A DNA stretch of 64,000 bases from Desulfobulbus sp. (GCA_031280615.1 JAITGO010000023.1:124001-188000), one strand, 5' to 3'; counted from the first letter of the stretch, positions 51,578 to 61,680 are shown. A program made the numbers and translations. The notes: a model not told the origin generated them from the sequence alone.

Positions 51578-51973
51578 TTATCCGGCGATTGTTTTCCACC
51601 AGACGCGGCGGCCGCGGGGGCCGTCGAATTCGCAGAAAAAGATGCGTTGCCAGGTCCCGAGTTGCAGACGGCCCTGCACAATGAATACGGTCACCGCGGA
51701 GCCGGTCAGGGCGGTCATCAAATGGGCGGGCGAGTTGCCTTCGCTGTGGCGATAGGGAAAATCGTCCGGAACGATCCGGCCCAGGGCGCCGAGGATGTCC
51801 CGCCGCACGTCCGGATCGGCCCCCTCGTTGATGATGAGCCCGGCGGTGGTATGAGGGGTGTAGACATGGAGAATGCCGTCATCGATGCCGCTGACCACCT
51901 GCTGCAGGCGGTCGGTCAGGTCGATCATCTCCAGCTGTCTGCTGGTGGCAACGGTCAGTTCGCCTCTGGGCAT
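51578..51973 (-). CDS. yjbQ: YjbQ/UPF0047 family protein
   Basis: This 131-residue protein contains 'YTPHTTAGLIINEGADPDVR', 'YRHSEGNSPAHLMTALTGSAV' and 'GTWQRIFFCEFDGPRGR', the three conserved blocks of the YjbQ/UPF0047 family. The fold is a compact trimer and some members show weak thiamine-phosphate-synthase-like activity; the physiological role is not settled. The start at ATG 51973 fits the family N-terminus 'GELTVATSRQLEMIDLT'. It lies 19 bases after the 17-kDa lipoprotein gene on the same strand. Confidence 0.9.
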   Translation of the reverse strand: MPRGELTVATSRQLEMIDLTDRLQQVVSGIDDGILHVYTPHTTAGLIINEGADPDVRRDILGALGRIVPDDFPYRHSEGNSPAHLMTALTGSAVTVFIVQGRLQLGTWQRIFFCEFDGPRGRRVWWKTIAG

Positions 51974-51992
51974 CGCGGCACCGTCTGTACGA

Positions 51993-52430
51993 TCACTGCA
52001 ATTGCCAGGAACCGTATTGATCGCGGCAGGCTGTGCTGTAGGTGCGCTGGGGCCGGCCGTCGATGACCGCCTCGATTTCCGCGCGGCGGCAAACTTGGTT
52101 CGTGCTAGGATCCTGGTAAGCCGGCTGCGGCGTGACCGAGTACTGATTGCCGGTATCGGGGTTGACCCAGGCCGAACGCTGGTTGGACATGCCCCGTTCG
52201 TAGGTGTGATTAAGCTGTTCGCGATCGTACTTGTCCATCTCGTTGCCGACAATGTACCCCAACATGCTGCCCACGGCCGCGCCTATCAAGGTGGCGCCGG
52301 TGTTGTGCCCGATGGCCTGGCCGATGAGGGCGCCGGCGGCCGCACCGCCCACCGCACCGCTCTGCCCCTTGGTGGCACAGGAGGGCAGAACCAACAGGAA
52401 CAGCAGGGCAATCAGGCTGAAATGTTTCAT
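51993..52430 (-). CDS. glycine-zipper lipoprotein (17 kDa surface antigen-like)
   Basis: This 145-residue protein has a lipoprotein signal ending 'VLPSC' at residue 18, then a glycine zipper 'GGAAAGALIGQAIGHNTGATLIGAAVGSMLG' (residues 28-58) of the Rickettsia 17-kDa antigen type. The C-terminal half has 'QPAYQDPSTNQVCRRAEIEAVIDGRPQRTYSTACRDQYG' with a conserved cysteine pair. It is probably anchored in the outer membrane. The stop of rmuC overlaps its start region (ATGA), and the two are cotranscribed. Confidence 0.87.
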   Translation of the reverse strand: MKHFSLIALLFLLVLPSCATKGQSGAVGGAAAGALIGQAIGHNTGATLIGAAVGSMLGYIVGNEMDKYDREQLNHTYERGMSNQRSAWVNPDTGNQYSVTPQPAYQDPSTNQVCRRAEIEAVIDGRPQRTYSTACRDQYGSWQLQ

Positions 52431-53779
52431 GATACGTGTCCTTCAGCGGCGGAGGTTCGCAGGGTGGCGGGCAGCTGCTTGCCGGCTTGCACGCCCAATG
52501 CCTTCAGGGCTTCGGTCCTGGCGATCAGGTTGCCCTGGCCAGCGCTCAGCCGGTTGCGTGCCGTGTGCCAGGCTTGCTGGGTTTGGTTGAGGCGGAGGCC
52601 GATCTCTTCGAAGGCCTCGGTAAAACCGACGAATTTATCATATAAATTCCCCGCTTGTTTGGCAATCGCTAAACTGTTGCGGTTTTGCGCGTCCATGCGC
52701 CAGAGGTGGTGCACGGTCCGGAGGATGGCCAGCAGGGTCGAGGGGCAGGTCAGGATGACTTGCCGCTGCATGGCATTGACCAGCAGTTCCTGATCCTCGT
52801 TGACTGCCAGCAGAAAGGCCCCTTCGATCGGGATGAACAGCAGGACAAAGTCAAGGGATCCCGGTTCGGTCAGCTGGTGGTATTGCTTGCGCGCCAATAG
52901 GCCGATCTGGCGTCTGACCGACTCGAGGTGCAGTTTGATTTGCTGTTGCCGGTAGCCCTCGTCCCGCGCGTTGTGCGCCTCGGCAAACGCCTTGAGCGAG
53001 ACCTTGGCATCGATGACCACGGTCCTATTATCGGGCAGGTAGACCAGGGCATCCGGCTGCAAGGTGGCGCCGTCTTCCGTCTTCAGGCTGACCTGGAGGG
53101 CGAATTCGGTACCGTTGCGCAACCCCGAGGCCTCGAGCAGGCGGGCCAGGACCATTTCGCCCCATTGCCCCTGGAGTTTGTTGCTGCCACGCAGGGCTTC
53201 GGCCAGGTTGGAGGCATCGGAGCTGAGCTGCCTGTTGAGCTGCTTGAGCTGTTCGATCTCCTTGGTCATCGACACCCGGTCGCGGGCTTCGCGATCGTAG
53301 ACTTCTTCCACTTTCTTCTTGAAGTCGGCCAATTGGTCGTGGAATGGCCGCAGCAGCAAGGTCAGGGCCGAGGCGTGCTGGCTGGCGAGCTGTTCGCCTT
53401 TTTCGGTGATGACTTGTCCGGCCAGCAGGTTGAAGTCCTGCTCTATCTGCCGGCGGGTTTCGGCCAACAGGGCGTTTCGTTCCTGAATCTGTTGTTCCAG
53501 GGCGGTACAGGCGGTCCGCAGGGAGGCGTTATCGGTCTCGAAGGCGCGGCATTCCCTGGCAAGCTGGCTGCATTCCGTCCGCAATCGTTCGACTTCGCCG
53601 CCATGGGAGCGGGCTTGCTCCTGGGCGCGCTCCAGGCGAAGGGCGAGCGACCATTGCCGCCGTTGCAGGCGCTGATGGGCGATGAGGAAGGCTAGGCCCA
53701 CAGTCAGGCCGCCGACGCCGCAGCCGAGGAGAAAGGGGGCAAGGTGCGGTTGGCTGAAGAGTTCGTTGAGCGGAATCAC
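52427..53779 (-). CDS. rmuC: RmuC-family protein
   Basis: This protein of about 450 residues has an N-terminal membrane helix ('FLLGCGVGGLTVGLAFLIAH'), a long coiled coil (residues 35-165) and a C-terminal RmuC nuclease-like domain with 'LQGQWGEMVLARLLEASGLRNG', 'PDALVYLPDNRTVVIDAKVSL' and 'LLFIPIEGAFLLAV'. RmuC limits DNA inversion and may degrade DNA structures. The GTG at 53779 is a conservative choice: the frame is open back to a TTG at 53848 within cbpM, and no start has a convincing ribosome-binding site. Confidence 0.88.
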   Translation of the reverse strand: MIPLNELFSQPHLAPFLLGCGVGGLTVGLAFLIAHQRLQRRQWSLALRLERAQEQARSHGGEVERLRTECSQLARECRAFETDNASLRTACTALEQQIQERNALLAETRRQIEQDFNLLAGQVITEKGEQLASQHASALTLLLRPFHDQLADFKKKVEEVYDREARDRVSMTKEIEQLKQLNRQLSSDASNLAEALRGSNKLQGQWGEMVLARLLEASGLRNGTEFALQVSLKTEDGATLQPDALVYLPDNRTVVIDAKVSLKAFAEAHNARDEGYRQQQIKLHLESVRRQIGLLARKQYHQLTEPGSLDFVLLFIPIEGAFLLAVNEDQELLVNAMQRQVILTCPSTLLAILRTVHHLWRMDAQNRNSLAIAKQAGNLYDKFVGFTEAFEEIGLRLNQTQQAWHTARNRLSAGQGNLIARTEALKALGVQAGKQLPATLRTSAAEGHVS

Positions 53780-53804
53780 GGGGCGAACGAAAAGCGTTCT
53801 CCGT

Positions 53805-54110
53805 TCAACGGCACCGCGTGAGGTGCCGTAATTCTTCCAATTCCTCAAGCAGATCCAGCGCCAAGGCGCAGCCGGGCAGATTGATCCGAAGATCGCGCTG
53901 CAGCCGCATGGTTGTCTGCACCCGCTTGATTGCCACCGCGGTGAAGCACCACTCCCGGATGGAAGGACCCTCCGGAGTGATGATCCCCTCGTTGATCATT
54001 TCGTTGATGATTTCTGTGCTGACGCCGCACAGGGCGCAGAGGTCGGCCAGGGAGCAGCGGGTCTCCTCGTTCAGGATCGTGCCCTGGATGTAGACGTGTT
54101 GTTGGGTCAT
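53805..54110 (-). CDS. cbpM: CbpM, modulator of CbpA co-chaperone
   Basis: This 101-residue protein is the MerR-like helical modulator that binds the J domain of CbpA. 'SLADLCALCGVSTEIINEMINEGIITPEG' is the helix-turn-helix-like part, 'AVAIKRVQTTMRLQRDLRINLPGCALALDLLEEL' the C-terminal helix. Its start lies three bases after the cbpA stop, the usual arrangement in the cbpAM operon. Two adjacent cysteines (20 and 23) are not part of the family core. Confidence 0.88.
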   Translation of the reverse strand: MTQQHVYIQGTILNEETRCSLADLCALCGVSTEIINEMINEGIITPEGPSIREWCFTAVAIKRVQTTMRLQRDLRINLPGCALALDLLEELEELRHLTRCR

Positions 54111-54113
54111 TGC

Positions 54114-55061
54114 TTATCTCTCCAGTCCGGCGCGCGGGTTGAACGGCATCTGCTCCGCCATGGCCCGATAGAGCCGGCGCTGTTCATCGGTCGTCGGCTC
54201 GGGCACGACGATCTGCAAGGTCACGATCTGGTCGCCTCGGTGATTGGCGGAGCACAGACCCTTGCCCTTGAGCCGAAGTTTTTTCCCGCCTTGCGAACCC
54301 GGAGGAATTTTGAGCTGCACTTGCCCGTCCAGAGTGGGCACGGTGAGGGAGGCGCCCAGGGCGGCTTCCCAGGGGGCGATCGGCAAGGTGAGGTGGATGT
54401 CGCGCTTTTCGGCGTGGAACAGCCGGTCTTCCTGAAAGGCGATTTCCAAATAAAGGTCGCCGGGCGGGCTGTCGCCGTAACCGGGCAGCCCCTGGCCCTC
54501 GAGGCGTACCCGCTGCCCTTCGATGATGCCTTTGGGAATGAGGACATGCAAGGTGTGCGGGCTGGTACCGACCCTGCCGTTGTCGTCGACCGCCGGCCGG
54601 GACAGGGTTATGGTCTGCCGGGCGCCCCGGTACGCATCGGCCAGGGGGATCACGACCTTGGCATGATGATCCTCTCCCTTCATCCGAAAGGCATGTGCTT
54701 GCTGTCGGCCTCCTGCCTGGGCGTGCCCGAACAGCGATTCGAAAAAGTCGCTGAATCCGCCGGGATCCTTCTCGTAGGCGCCACTGCCCTTGAATTCGAA
54801 CCCCGCGTCCCAGTTGGGGGGCGGATCGAAATGTTGCCCTTCCTGCCAATGTGCGCCGAATTTGTCGTATGCCGCCCGTTTTTCCGGATCTTTCAGCACC
54901 TCGTACGCCTCGCCGATCTCCTTGAATTTCGCCTCGGCATGGGCATCCTTGCTGACATCGGGGTGGCATTTGCGGGCCGCCTTGCGATAGGCCTGCTTGA
55001 TCTGATCCTGGGTGGCGTCGCGGGCCACGTTGAGGATTTTGTAATAATCTTTGTATTCCAT
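54114..55061 (-). CDS. cbpA: CbpA, DnaJ-class co-chaperone
   Basis: This 315-residue protein stimulates DnaK ATPase. The J domain (residues 1-70) has 'YYKILNVARDATQDQIKQAYRK' and the HPD motif in 'RKCHPDVSKDAHA', a short Gly/Phe-like linker follows, then two DnaJ C-terminal beta domains with 'VGTSPHTLHVLIPKGIIEGQRVRLEGQGLPG' and 'PPGDLYLEIAF'. The CxxCxGxG zinc finger of DnaJ is absent, which defines CbpA type. ATG 55061 is preferred over 55085. Confidence 0.93.
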   Translation of the reverse strand: MEYKDYYKILNVARDATQDQIKQAYRKAARKCHPDVSKDAHAEAKFKEIGEAYEVLKDPEKRAAYDKFGAHWQEGQHFDPPPNWDAGFEFKGSGAYEKDPGGFSDFFESLFGHAQAGGRQQAHAFRMKGEDHHAKVVIPLADAYRGARQTITLSRPAVDDNGRVGTSPHTLHVLIPKGIIEGQRVRLEGQGLPGYGDSPPGDLYLEIAFQEDRLFHAEKRDIHLTLPIAPWEAALGASLTVPTLDGQVQLKIPPGSQGGKKLRLKGKGLCSANHRGDQIVTLQIVVPEPTTDEQRRLYRAMAEQMPFNPRAGLER

Positions 55062-55201
55062 GTCGGTCGCCGCACTGCTCCTCATTCAAGTTTCGTCTGG
55101 AACAGTAAGGATAGCTTCTTAAAAAGAAAAGAAAAAAATGTGTTAACCGCTTTCTCCTTGAAGAGCCGGTCCGGTTTCTTTTATGCTAGGAGGAAATACT
55201 C

Positions 55202-55729
55202 ATGCAAACTCTCAATCTCATTCTGACCGGTTTCCGGGCAACGGGTAAGACTTCGGTGGGGCGTATCGTTGCCGCCCAGCTGCACTGGATTTTTCTTGAT
55301 ACCGACGAGCTGGCGCGTCAACGGCTGGGGGAGCCCATTGCCGAGGTGGTCGCCCGTCACGGCTGGCCTTTCTTCCGGGCGGCCGAAAGTCAACTGTTGC
55401 GCGACCTCGCGACCATGCGGCAGACTGTCCTGGCCACGGGCGGGGGGGCAATCGAGCACCTCCGGGAGTGGGGCGGGTTGAGGCGATGCGCCTTAGTGGT
55501 TTGGCTCGATGCCGACAGCGACACCATCCGGCAGCGGCTGCGGCACGATCCCGCTTCCGGACATCAACGGCCTTCTCTCACCGGCCAGCCCGTCGCGGAC
55601 GAGATCGAACACCTGCTCGAGCGCCGGCGGCCGATGTATGCGGCCGGTTCCGACTTGCGGCTCAGCACCGAAGGCAGGACGCCGGAACAGTTGGCTGCGG
55701 AAATCGTGCAAAAGATGCATAACTTATAA
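55202..55729 (+). CDS. aroK: shikimate kinase
   Basis: This 175-residue kinase phosphorylates shikimate in aromatic amino-acid synthesis. The P-loop is 'LTGFRATGKTSVGRI', the shikimate-binding pair is 'FLDTDELARQ', and 'VLATGGGAIEHLREW' holds the conserved Gly triplet; 'RHDPASGHQRPSL' is the lid. The Walker A has Arg-Ala rather than the more common Met-Gly, still within the family range. AGGAGG before the ATG is strong. It lies in one strand with glgA after 55 bases. Confidence 0.9.
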   Translation: MQTLNLILTGFRATGKTSVGRIVAAQLHWIFLDTDELARQRLGEPIAEVVARHGWPFFRAAESQLLRDLATMRQTVLATGGGAIEHLREWGGLRRCALVVWLDADSDTIRQRLRHDPASGHQRPSLTGQPVADEIEHLLERRRPMYAAGSDLRLSTEGRTPEQLAAEIVQKMHNL

Positions 55730-55784
55730 GGACACATGAAGGGCAAGGCCCGGCAAATGCGGTTTTGCCCGCTGCCTAAAGGGA

Positions 55785-57446
55785 ATGACGAACGTGGAAG
55801 TCGATACAGGCAATGATCGGACCCAAGTGCGCTCGGTCTGGATGGTGACCCGCGAATATGACAAACTGGCCGGCGCCGGCGGCGTCAAGGATGTGTGCCG
55901 CCAGCTGGCGGAAACACTGGCCGCAAGCGGTGGCTGCCAGGTGCGGGCCGTCCTGCCGCGCTACGGATTCATGGACCCTGCGGCGCTGGGATTTACGCTT
56001 GCCCCTGTCGGCGGGCGGAGCGGCCGGATCGGGGGCCGCCGGTATGAGCACACCTTCGACGTCGATATGCATTACACCGGCGAAGAGCGAAGGGAAACGG
56101 TGGCCGTTTGGCAGGCGGATATCGAGGGGGTGCGGATTTTTCTGGTAGAGGCGGACCGGTATGCGACCAAGCGGGCTGTCTACACCTACACCGAAGAGGA
56201 TGAACAGGAAGTCGCCTGGCAGCGGAAGGGCGGAGGGCATTATGATTACTTTGCCATGAACATCCTGCTGCAAAAGGCGGCCCTCGATTTAATGATCCTC
56301 TTGGGCGAGCAGGCCGATGTCATTCATTGTCACGACGGCCACGCCGCGACCTTGCCCGCGATCATGCGCGAGGGGAGCGGCTATCGCCATTATTTTCGCA
56401 GATCCGGGGCGCTGGTCACCATCCACAATGCCGGTCTGGGCTATCATCAGGAGGTCGCAGACCTCGCCTTTGCCCGCGCAGTGACCGGGCTGCCCGCCCG
56501 GGTGATCATGCGGGGTCGGCTGAACGAATGTTTCGATCCCTTCGTCGCAGCCGCGGACTATGCGATCCTCAATACGGTCAGCGAACAGTACGGCTGGGAA
56601 TTGCAGCAAACGGCCGAAGATAGCCGCACCGGCTGGCTGGGGCACACCCTGCTGGAACGAGGCGTTCCCCTTGCAGGCGTCACAAACGGCATTGATCCCG
56701 CGGCCTTTGATACGACCGCGCCCGCTGCTCTGGGCCTGGCGGCGGCATACGATGTCGGCCGAGGAAATTTTGCCGGGAAAGAAATGTGCAAACGCTCCTT
56801 GCTGGCCGCCATTGCGGCAAACGGGCCCTGGGGGCAGGTGCGGCAGTATGGCACGCTGGATGCCGATCCCGAAAGACCGTTGGGAACCTTCATCGGCCGG
56901 CTGACCTCACAGAAAGGGGTGGACATCCTTATCCAGGCCCTGCGCGAGTTGCTGCCGCATGCGCCGTCTTTGCAGTTTGTCTTCCTCGGTTCCGGCTCCT
57001 TCGAATTTGAAGAGGAACTCCAGCAATTGACCGCATCCGACTTCGGACGAGAGCGGATCTGCTTTCTCAAAGGCTACGACGCTACCTTGGCCAACAAGGT
57101 GTACGCGTCGGGCGATTTTTTTCTGATTCCATCGCGTTACGAGCCATGCGGCCTGACCGATTATATTGCCCAACTGTTCGGCAACCTGCCCATCGTGCAT
57201 CGGGTGGGCGGGCTGGTCAAGGTGATCGATGGCGAGACCGGTTTCTCCTACGGTGAGAACACTCCCGCAAAACTGGCCGAGGTGATGGCCGGTGCTTTGC
57301 AGTTGTACCGGCACCATCCCCATCTGTTGCGGACCATGCGGATGGCGGCGGTGGAGCGGATCCAACGCCTGCATACCTGGGGAAAAGTGATGGAATCGTA
57401 TTTGGATCTCTACCGGCGGGCAATGGTAATGGCCGGGGAGACGTAA
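55785..57446 (+). CDS. glgA: glycogen synthase-like glycosyltransferase (GT5)
   Basis: This 553-residue protein transfers glucose from ADP-glucose to growing alpha-1,4-glucan. Instead of the usual KTGGL near the N-terminus it has 'LAGAGGVKDVCRQLAETL', a variant I recall from deltaproteobacterial GlgA-like proteins. Other GT5 motifs are 'VIHCHDGHAATLP', 'GVPLAGVTNGIDPAAFD', 'GRLTSQKGVDILIQAL' and the C-terminal 'PSRYEPCGLTDYIAQLFG', which holds the sugar-nucleotide Glu. It is followed by an unknown gene and gapA. Confidence 0.88.
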   Translation: MTNVEVDTGNDRTQVRSVWMVTREYDKLAGAGGVKDVCRQLAETLAASGGCQVRAVLPRYGFMDPAALGFTLAPVGGRSGRIGGRRYEHTFDVDMHYTGEERRETVAVWQADIEGVRIFLVEADRYATKRAVYTYTEEDEQEVAWQRKGGGHYDYFAMNILLQKAALDLMILLGEQADVIHCHDGHAATLPAIMREGSGYRHYFRRSGALVTIHNAGLGYHQEVADLAFARAVTGLPARVIMRGRLNECFDPFVAAADYAILNTVSEQYGWELQQTAEDSRTGWLGHTLLERGVPLAGVTNGIDPAAFDTTAPAALGLAAAYDVGRGNFAGKEMCKRSLLAAIAANGPWGQVRQYGTLDADPERPLGTFIGRLTSQKGVDILIQALRELLPHAPSLQFVFLGSGSFEFEEELQQLTASDFGRERICFLKGYDATLANKVYASGDFFLIPSRYEPCGLTDYIAQLFGNLPIVHRVGGLVKVIDGETGFSYGENTPAKLAEVMAGALQLYRHHPHLLRTMRMAAVERIQRLHTWGKVMESYLDLYRRAMVMAGET

Positions 57447-57450
57447 GGCG

Positions 57451-58386
57451 GTGAGTTGGCGCAGTGGTTCTGCAAGCGCTGTTGCCGGCGGTGGCGATTG
57501 GTTCAGCCGGCGCCGGGATTATTTTGTCCGCGAGGCGATCTGTGGCGTTCTGCACCTTGCCACATGGTTCCAGGAAATTTACTTTCAGTATCATAGCACG
57601 CTGGTGCAACAGGCTGCGGCGGACAAGGCCGCGCCTGAGAACGGGACCCGACGCGACGCCAGAACAACCTTGGCCGAATTGTTTCGCCACTGTGACGCCA
57701 TGGTGGGGACGGAACTTAGCAACGGCCCCCTGTGGCAATTGAAAGATCTGTGTCATCGGATTTGGCCGCACGCCGTGCCGGGACAACCCATTCATGGCGT
57801 TTTGTTCGACTGGCTGATTGGTTCGTTGTTCCACGAATGCATGAAGCTCAAGGAAAATCTCTACCTGCTGCATGCCTATGGCGCGCGCACCGCGACCGTC
57901 GACACCCTGGTGGAACAGATCGGAATGGCGCGGCAGGAGGAAAGCGCCGCTCCCCCTCTCGACGATATACGCATGCTGCTTGTCCAGATCGCCGACGATG
58001 CCGCCCGGCAATTGGATAGGGTGGGTATCCTCTTTGGCGAGGCAAGCTATCTGCTGCGTCTGCTGTTGCCCGATTTGGTGAGTAACGGCTTGGTTGTCCG
58101 GCTGTTGGCAGAAGAAGAGCAGGCCGTCACCGCCTTGTGGGGTGAATCCCTTGAGGAACTGTTTGCCTCCCTCTGTGCAGGCGGCGCGGCCATCGGCTTT
58201 TGCCTGGCCGGCGAAAGCTTTTTCCAGGGGCAATGGTTTCAGCAGGCGTTACAGTTGTACGAACGGGCCCTGGCGTGCGATTGCAATTGCCAGGCGGCCC
58301 TTATCCGTGTGGCGCAGCTCAAGGCCGTACCCGGACTAGATCGAGAAATTGGCAAAAGAAAACAGGTCCATCATCCCCAACAGTAG
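57451..58386 (+). CDS. hypothetical protein between glgA and gapA
   Basis: This 311-residue protein begins at GTG 57451, four bases after the glgA stop. It is mostly helical, with 'FVREAICGVLHLATWFQEIYF' near residue 25, 'LFDWLIGSLFHECMKLKENLYLL' near residue 120 and 'IADDAARQLDRVGILFGEASYLL' near residue 195. The last 60 residues look like one TPR-like hairpin ('QWFQQALQLYERALACD'). No catalytic motif or membrane span is evident. Tight spacing with glgA suggests a role in carbohydrate storage or central carbon metabolism, but this is inference only. Confidence 0.6.
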   Translation: MSWRSGSASAVAGGGDWFSRRRDYFVREAICGVLHLATWFQEIYFQYHSTLVQQAAADKAAPENGTRRDARTTLAELFRHCDAMVGTELSNGPLWQLKDLCHRIWPHAVPGQPIHGVLFDWLIGSLFHECMKLKENLYLLHAYGARTATVDTLVEQIGMARQEESAAPPLDDIRMLLVQIADDAARQLDRVGILFGEASYLLRLLLPDLVSNGLVVRLLAEEEQAVTALWGESLEELFASLCAGGAAIGFCLAGESFFQGQWFQQALQLYERALACDCNCQAALIRVAQLKAVPGLDREIGKRKQVHHPQQ

Positions 58387-58405
58387 AAGGAAGGAGTGGA
58401 AGACT

Positions 58406-59410
<1,005 letters not shown>

Positions 59411-59434
59411 CGGGCTTGAAAACAGCGGGAATAT

Positions 59435-59474
59435 AAAAAGCCTCTCGGAGATATGCTCTCCGAGAGGCTTTTTT
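59435..59474. terminator. strong terminator after gapA
   Basis: A 17-base-pair perfect stem (59435-59451 with 59457-59473) closes the loop TATGC and is flanked by an A-run and a T-run, so it could work in both directions. It would end the aroK-glgA-gapA transcript and the minus-strand transcript of the zinc-finger gene at 59548. Confidence 0.9.
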
Positions 59475-59547
59475 GTTGTTTGACGAGAGGGCCTGGCCGG
59501 AATGGCAAACAACCGGGTTTGCGCATCCTCAGCCAGGAATATGTCTG

Positions 59548-59718
59548 TCAGCTGTTCACGTAACCCTTTCCCTTGCAGGTCGGGCAGGTCTGGTCAGGAG
59601 TGCAGACTTGACCATCCTCGGTTTTTCCTCTCCATTCACCGCTGGTTTCGCAAATGCCGTCAATGACTTTTTTGCCCATACAGGTCGGACAAGGAGTTTT
59701 TTTCTTTTCGTCAGCCAT
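59548..59718 (-). CDS. small DnaJ-type zinc-finger protein
   Basis: This 56-residue protein is a stand-alone zinc finger of the DnaJ central-domain type: 'CPTCMGKKVIDGICETSGEW' near the start and 'VCTPDQTCPTCKGKGYV' near the end, giving CxxCxGxx motifs. No J domain is present. A GGAGGT site five bases before ATG 59718 supports the start; a longer open frame upstream lacks coding character. It may bind zinc and help fold an unidentified partner. The C-terminus is 75 bases from the gapA terminator. Confidence 0.7.
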   Translation of the reverse strand: MADEKKKTPCPTCMGKKVIDGICETSGEWRGKTEDGQVCTPDQTCPTCKGKGYVNS

Positions 59719-59934
59719 GATGACCTCCATTTTATAAATTAGGAATAGGAATGAATGTATAAAAACCATACAACACGATCGACAGAAATCAATAGCCATT
59801 CTCAAGAAAGGTTTATGGCATCGTGGATGATCAGTGGAGGTGGCCAAAGATGGGGTTGGCAAGGCAAACAGCGCCGGCAGGTAGGGGGAAATGAAAATTT
59901 TCGCATGCGAAAAACAGGGTGTCGAAGGTTTGAT

Positions 59935-61680
59935 TCAAGAATCGTCCGCCTGCTTTGTCCAGGAAAACGGATCGCTTTGCTCCAAGGCGTGGCACAGTCG
60001 CTTGAGGGTGTCGAGGGTTTCTCCTTTGCGAATGCGGAAATGAACGATGACTTCATCTCGGCGAGCGGACGAGGAGGGCAGGATGTTGAAATCTTTCTTG
60101 TTGGCCTGTTTGCCGAAAAAGCGGGTTCTGACGCTGTCGACCTGGGTCTTGAATACACCCGGGTGCCCGTTTTCCGGAGCGGATGCTTCCTGGCGTAACA
60201 ACTTGAGGAGCGAGGCTGCGGGCTGGGGCGAGGTGAGCGCCTTGGCCAATGCGGCTTGGACTTTGTTTAAGGCAATCGCCTCGTCTAGCTGCGGGGCCAA
60301 TTGCTCAAGTTGGGCAAGGAGTTGCCCAAGCTGGGGTCTGGTCGGGGCCAGCGGCTTGATGACATGCAGATAGAGGGCATCTCGGTCAGCGCTGCTTTTG
60401 ATCGGGGCGAGCACTTCGGCGGCAATGGAGAATTGCAGTTTTTCGTTGATGACGTCGGAGATCATTTCCGGAGATTCGCCGCGCAGCCTGATTTGATTGA
60501 CCTTTCTGTACTTGTGGATAGTGGAATGGGAAACGTTCTGGCCCGGCTTGCCGATGCCGAGGGTGCCCCCGAATCGTTCCGCGAGTTCCGCATTGCTCAG
60601 GCCGAGGGAGATGCTGGCCGATTCGAGGAAATTGCCGATTTCGATCGGGTTCAAGTTCCTCCGTTTGGTGTTTTCCGCCAGCGAGATGTTAAAAAAATCC
60701 TCGGGCGAAAAGTCGGCTTCCTGATAGACCTTGGCCTCCACCGAGCTGCGATTGATGCGCTTCAGGGCCTGGAATCGCCGAAAACCGCAGAGAATTTTGT
60801 AGCGGCCATCATCTTTCTTCAACAACACCAGGGGATGGAGCAAGCCGTTGCGATCGATCGACCCGGCCAATTCCTCGATATAGGATTCCCGCAGCAAATC
60901 GGTATAGCGTTGGTCGCCGGGCAGGCGGAAGATATACTGGAGATCGTCGGAGGTGGTGACGTCGATATTGTTGATGTCGATGTTCCGCACCAGCGACATG
61001 GCCATGCTGAACTGGGCAAAGGCCGGAGCCAGCATGCGGCCGATGGATTCGGCGGTTTCTTGTTGACTGACCAGATCGGGACGAATGGAAATGAGGATGG
61101 AGCGGACCTCGGGGGCATACCAGTCCGCGCAATATATTTTTTGCTTGAAGAGTTGATTGAGGTGTTGCGGTTCTCTGCCGCAGTAGGGTGAATTCACCGG
61201 GGCGAGTTCCGTGCGCAGGTGCTGGTCTTCGATAGCGATCCGAATCTTGGCCAGCAGGGAAGCCGGAATGGTCGGGCGATGGGGAGTCGCAGCGGAAGCG
61301 CGCTCGCCCTGGCCATAGCCGAACACCGCCATCGCCTCCCCCTGGTCAGTGCCGGCTAGGCATTGGAAGAGAAGCAGCAGTGGCGGCAGGCCATTGTTTT
61401 CGATTTCGTCCTTGAATTTCTTGATCGGCATCAAGAAAGCATCTTTGACCTTGGGACGGGTCAAGATAGCGCCGACATCGGTCAGATCCATGATTTCCCG
61501 CTTGTACTTGGCATTCACCACGGCATAGGAGGAGAGTTCCTTTGCCAGGGTCAGCGCCATGTTTGCCAGAAAATGACCCGGTTTATCAGCGGCCGCGGCA
61601 TTGTACCCGTCGGCGACGATAACCAGGAGGTTGTTGCTGCCCAGCAAACGATGGATAGTCGAGGTTGCAGAATGTTTCAT
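59935..61680 (-). CDS. ParB-like partition-type protein with large N-terminal domain
   Basis: This 581-residue protein has a ParB/Srx domain at about residues 266-345: 'SYIEELAGSIDRNGLLHPLV', 'YKILCGFRRFQALKRIN' (GFRR where ParB has GERR) and 'FFNISLAENTKRRNLNPIE'. A helix-turn-helix region follows (345-400) and a helical C-terminus. The N-terminal 240 residues read like a separate alpha/beta enzyme domain, loosely resembling N-formylglutamate amidohydrolase ('VVNAKYKREIMDLT' and 'RTELAPVNSPYCGREP'). parA is not adjacent. The role (CTP-switch clamp, regulator or enzyme) is unknown. Confidence 0.65.
   Translation of the reverse strand: MKHSATSTIHRLLGSNNLLVIVADGYNAAAADKPGHFLANMALTLAKELSSYAVVNAKYKREIMDLTDVGAILTRPKVKDAFLMPIKKFKDEIENNGLPPLLLLFQCLAGTDQGEAMAVFGYGQGERASAATPHRPTIPASLLAKIRIAIEDQHLRTELAPVNSPYCGREPQHLNQLFKQKIYCADWYAPEVRSILISIRPDLVSQQETAESIGRMLAPAFAQFSMAMSLVRNIDINNIDVTTSDDLQYIFRLPGDQRYTDLLRESYIEELAGSIDRNGLLHPLVLLKKDDGRYKILCGFRRFQALKRINRSSVEAKVYQEADFSPEDFFNISLAENTKRRNLNPIEIGNFLESASISLGLSNAELAERFGGTLGIGKPGQNVSHSTIHKYRKVNQIRLRGESPEMISDVINEKLQFSIAAEVLAPIKSSADRDALYLHVIKPLAPTRPQLGQLLAQLEQLAPQLDEAIALNKVQAALAKALTSPQPAASLLKLLRQEASAPENGHPGVFKTQVDSVRTRFFGKQANKKDFNILPSSSARRDEVIVHFRIRKGETLDTLKRLCHALEQSDPFSWTKQADDS

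Noticed and set aside
55158..55187. TTGAAG-18-TATGCT as a promoter for aroK
   Set aside because: Transcription would start at about 55194, after the AGGAGG ribosome-binding site, so the transcript could not use it.
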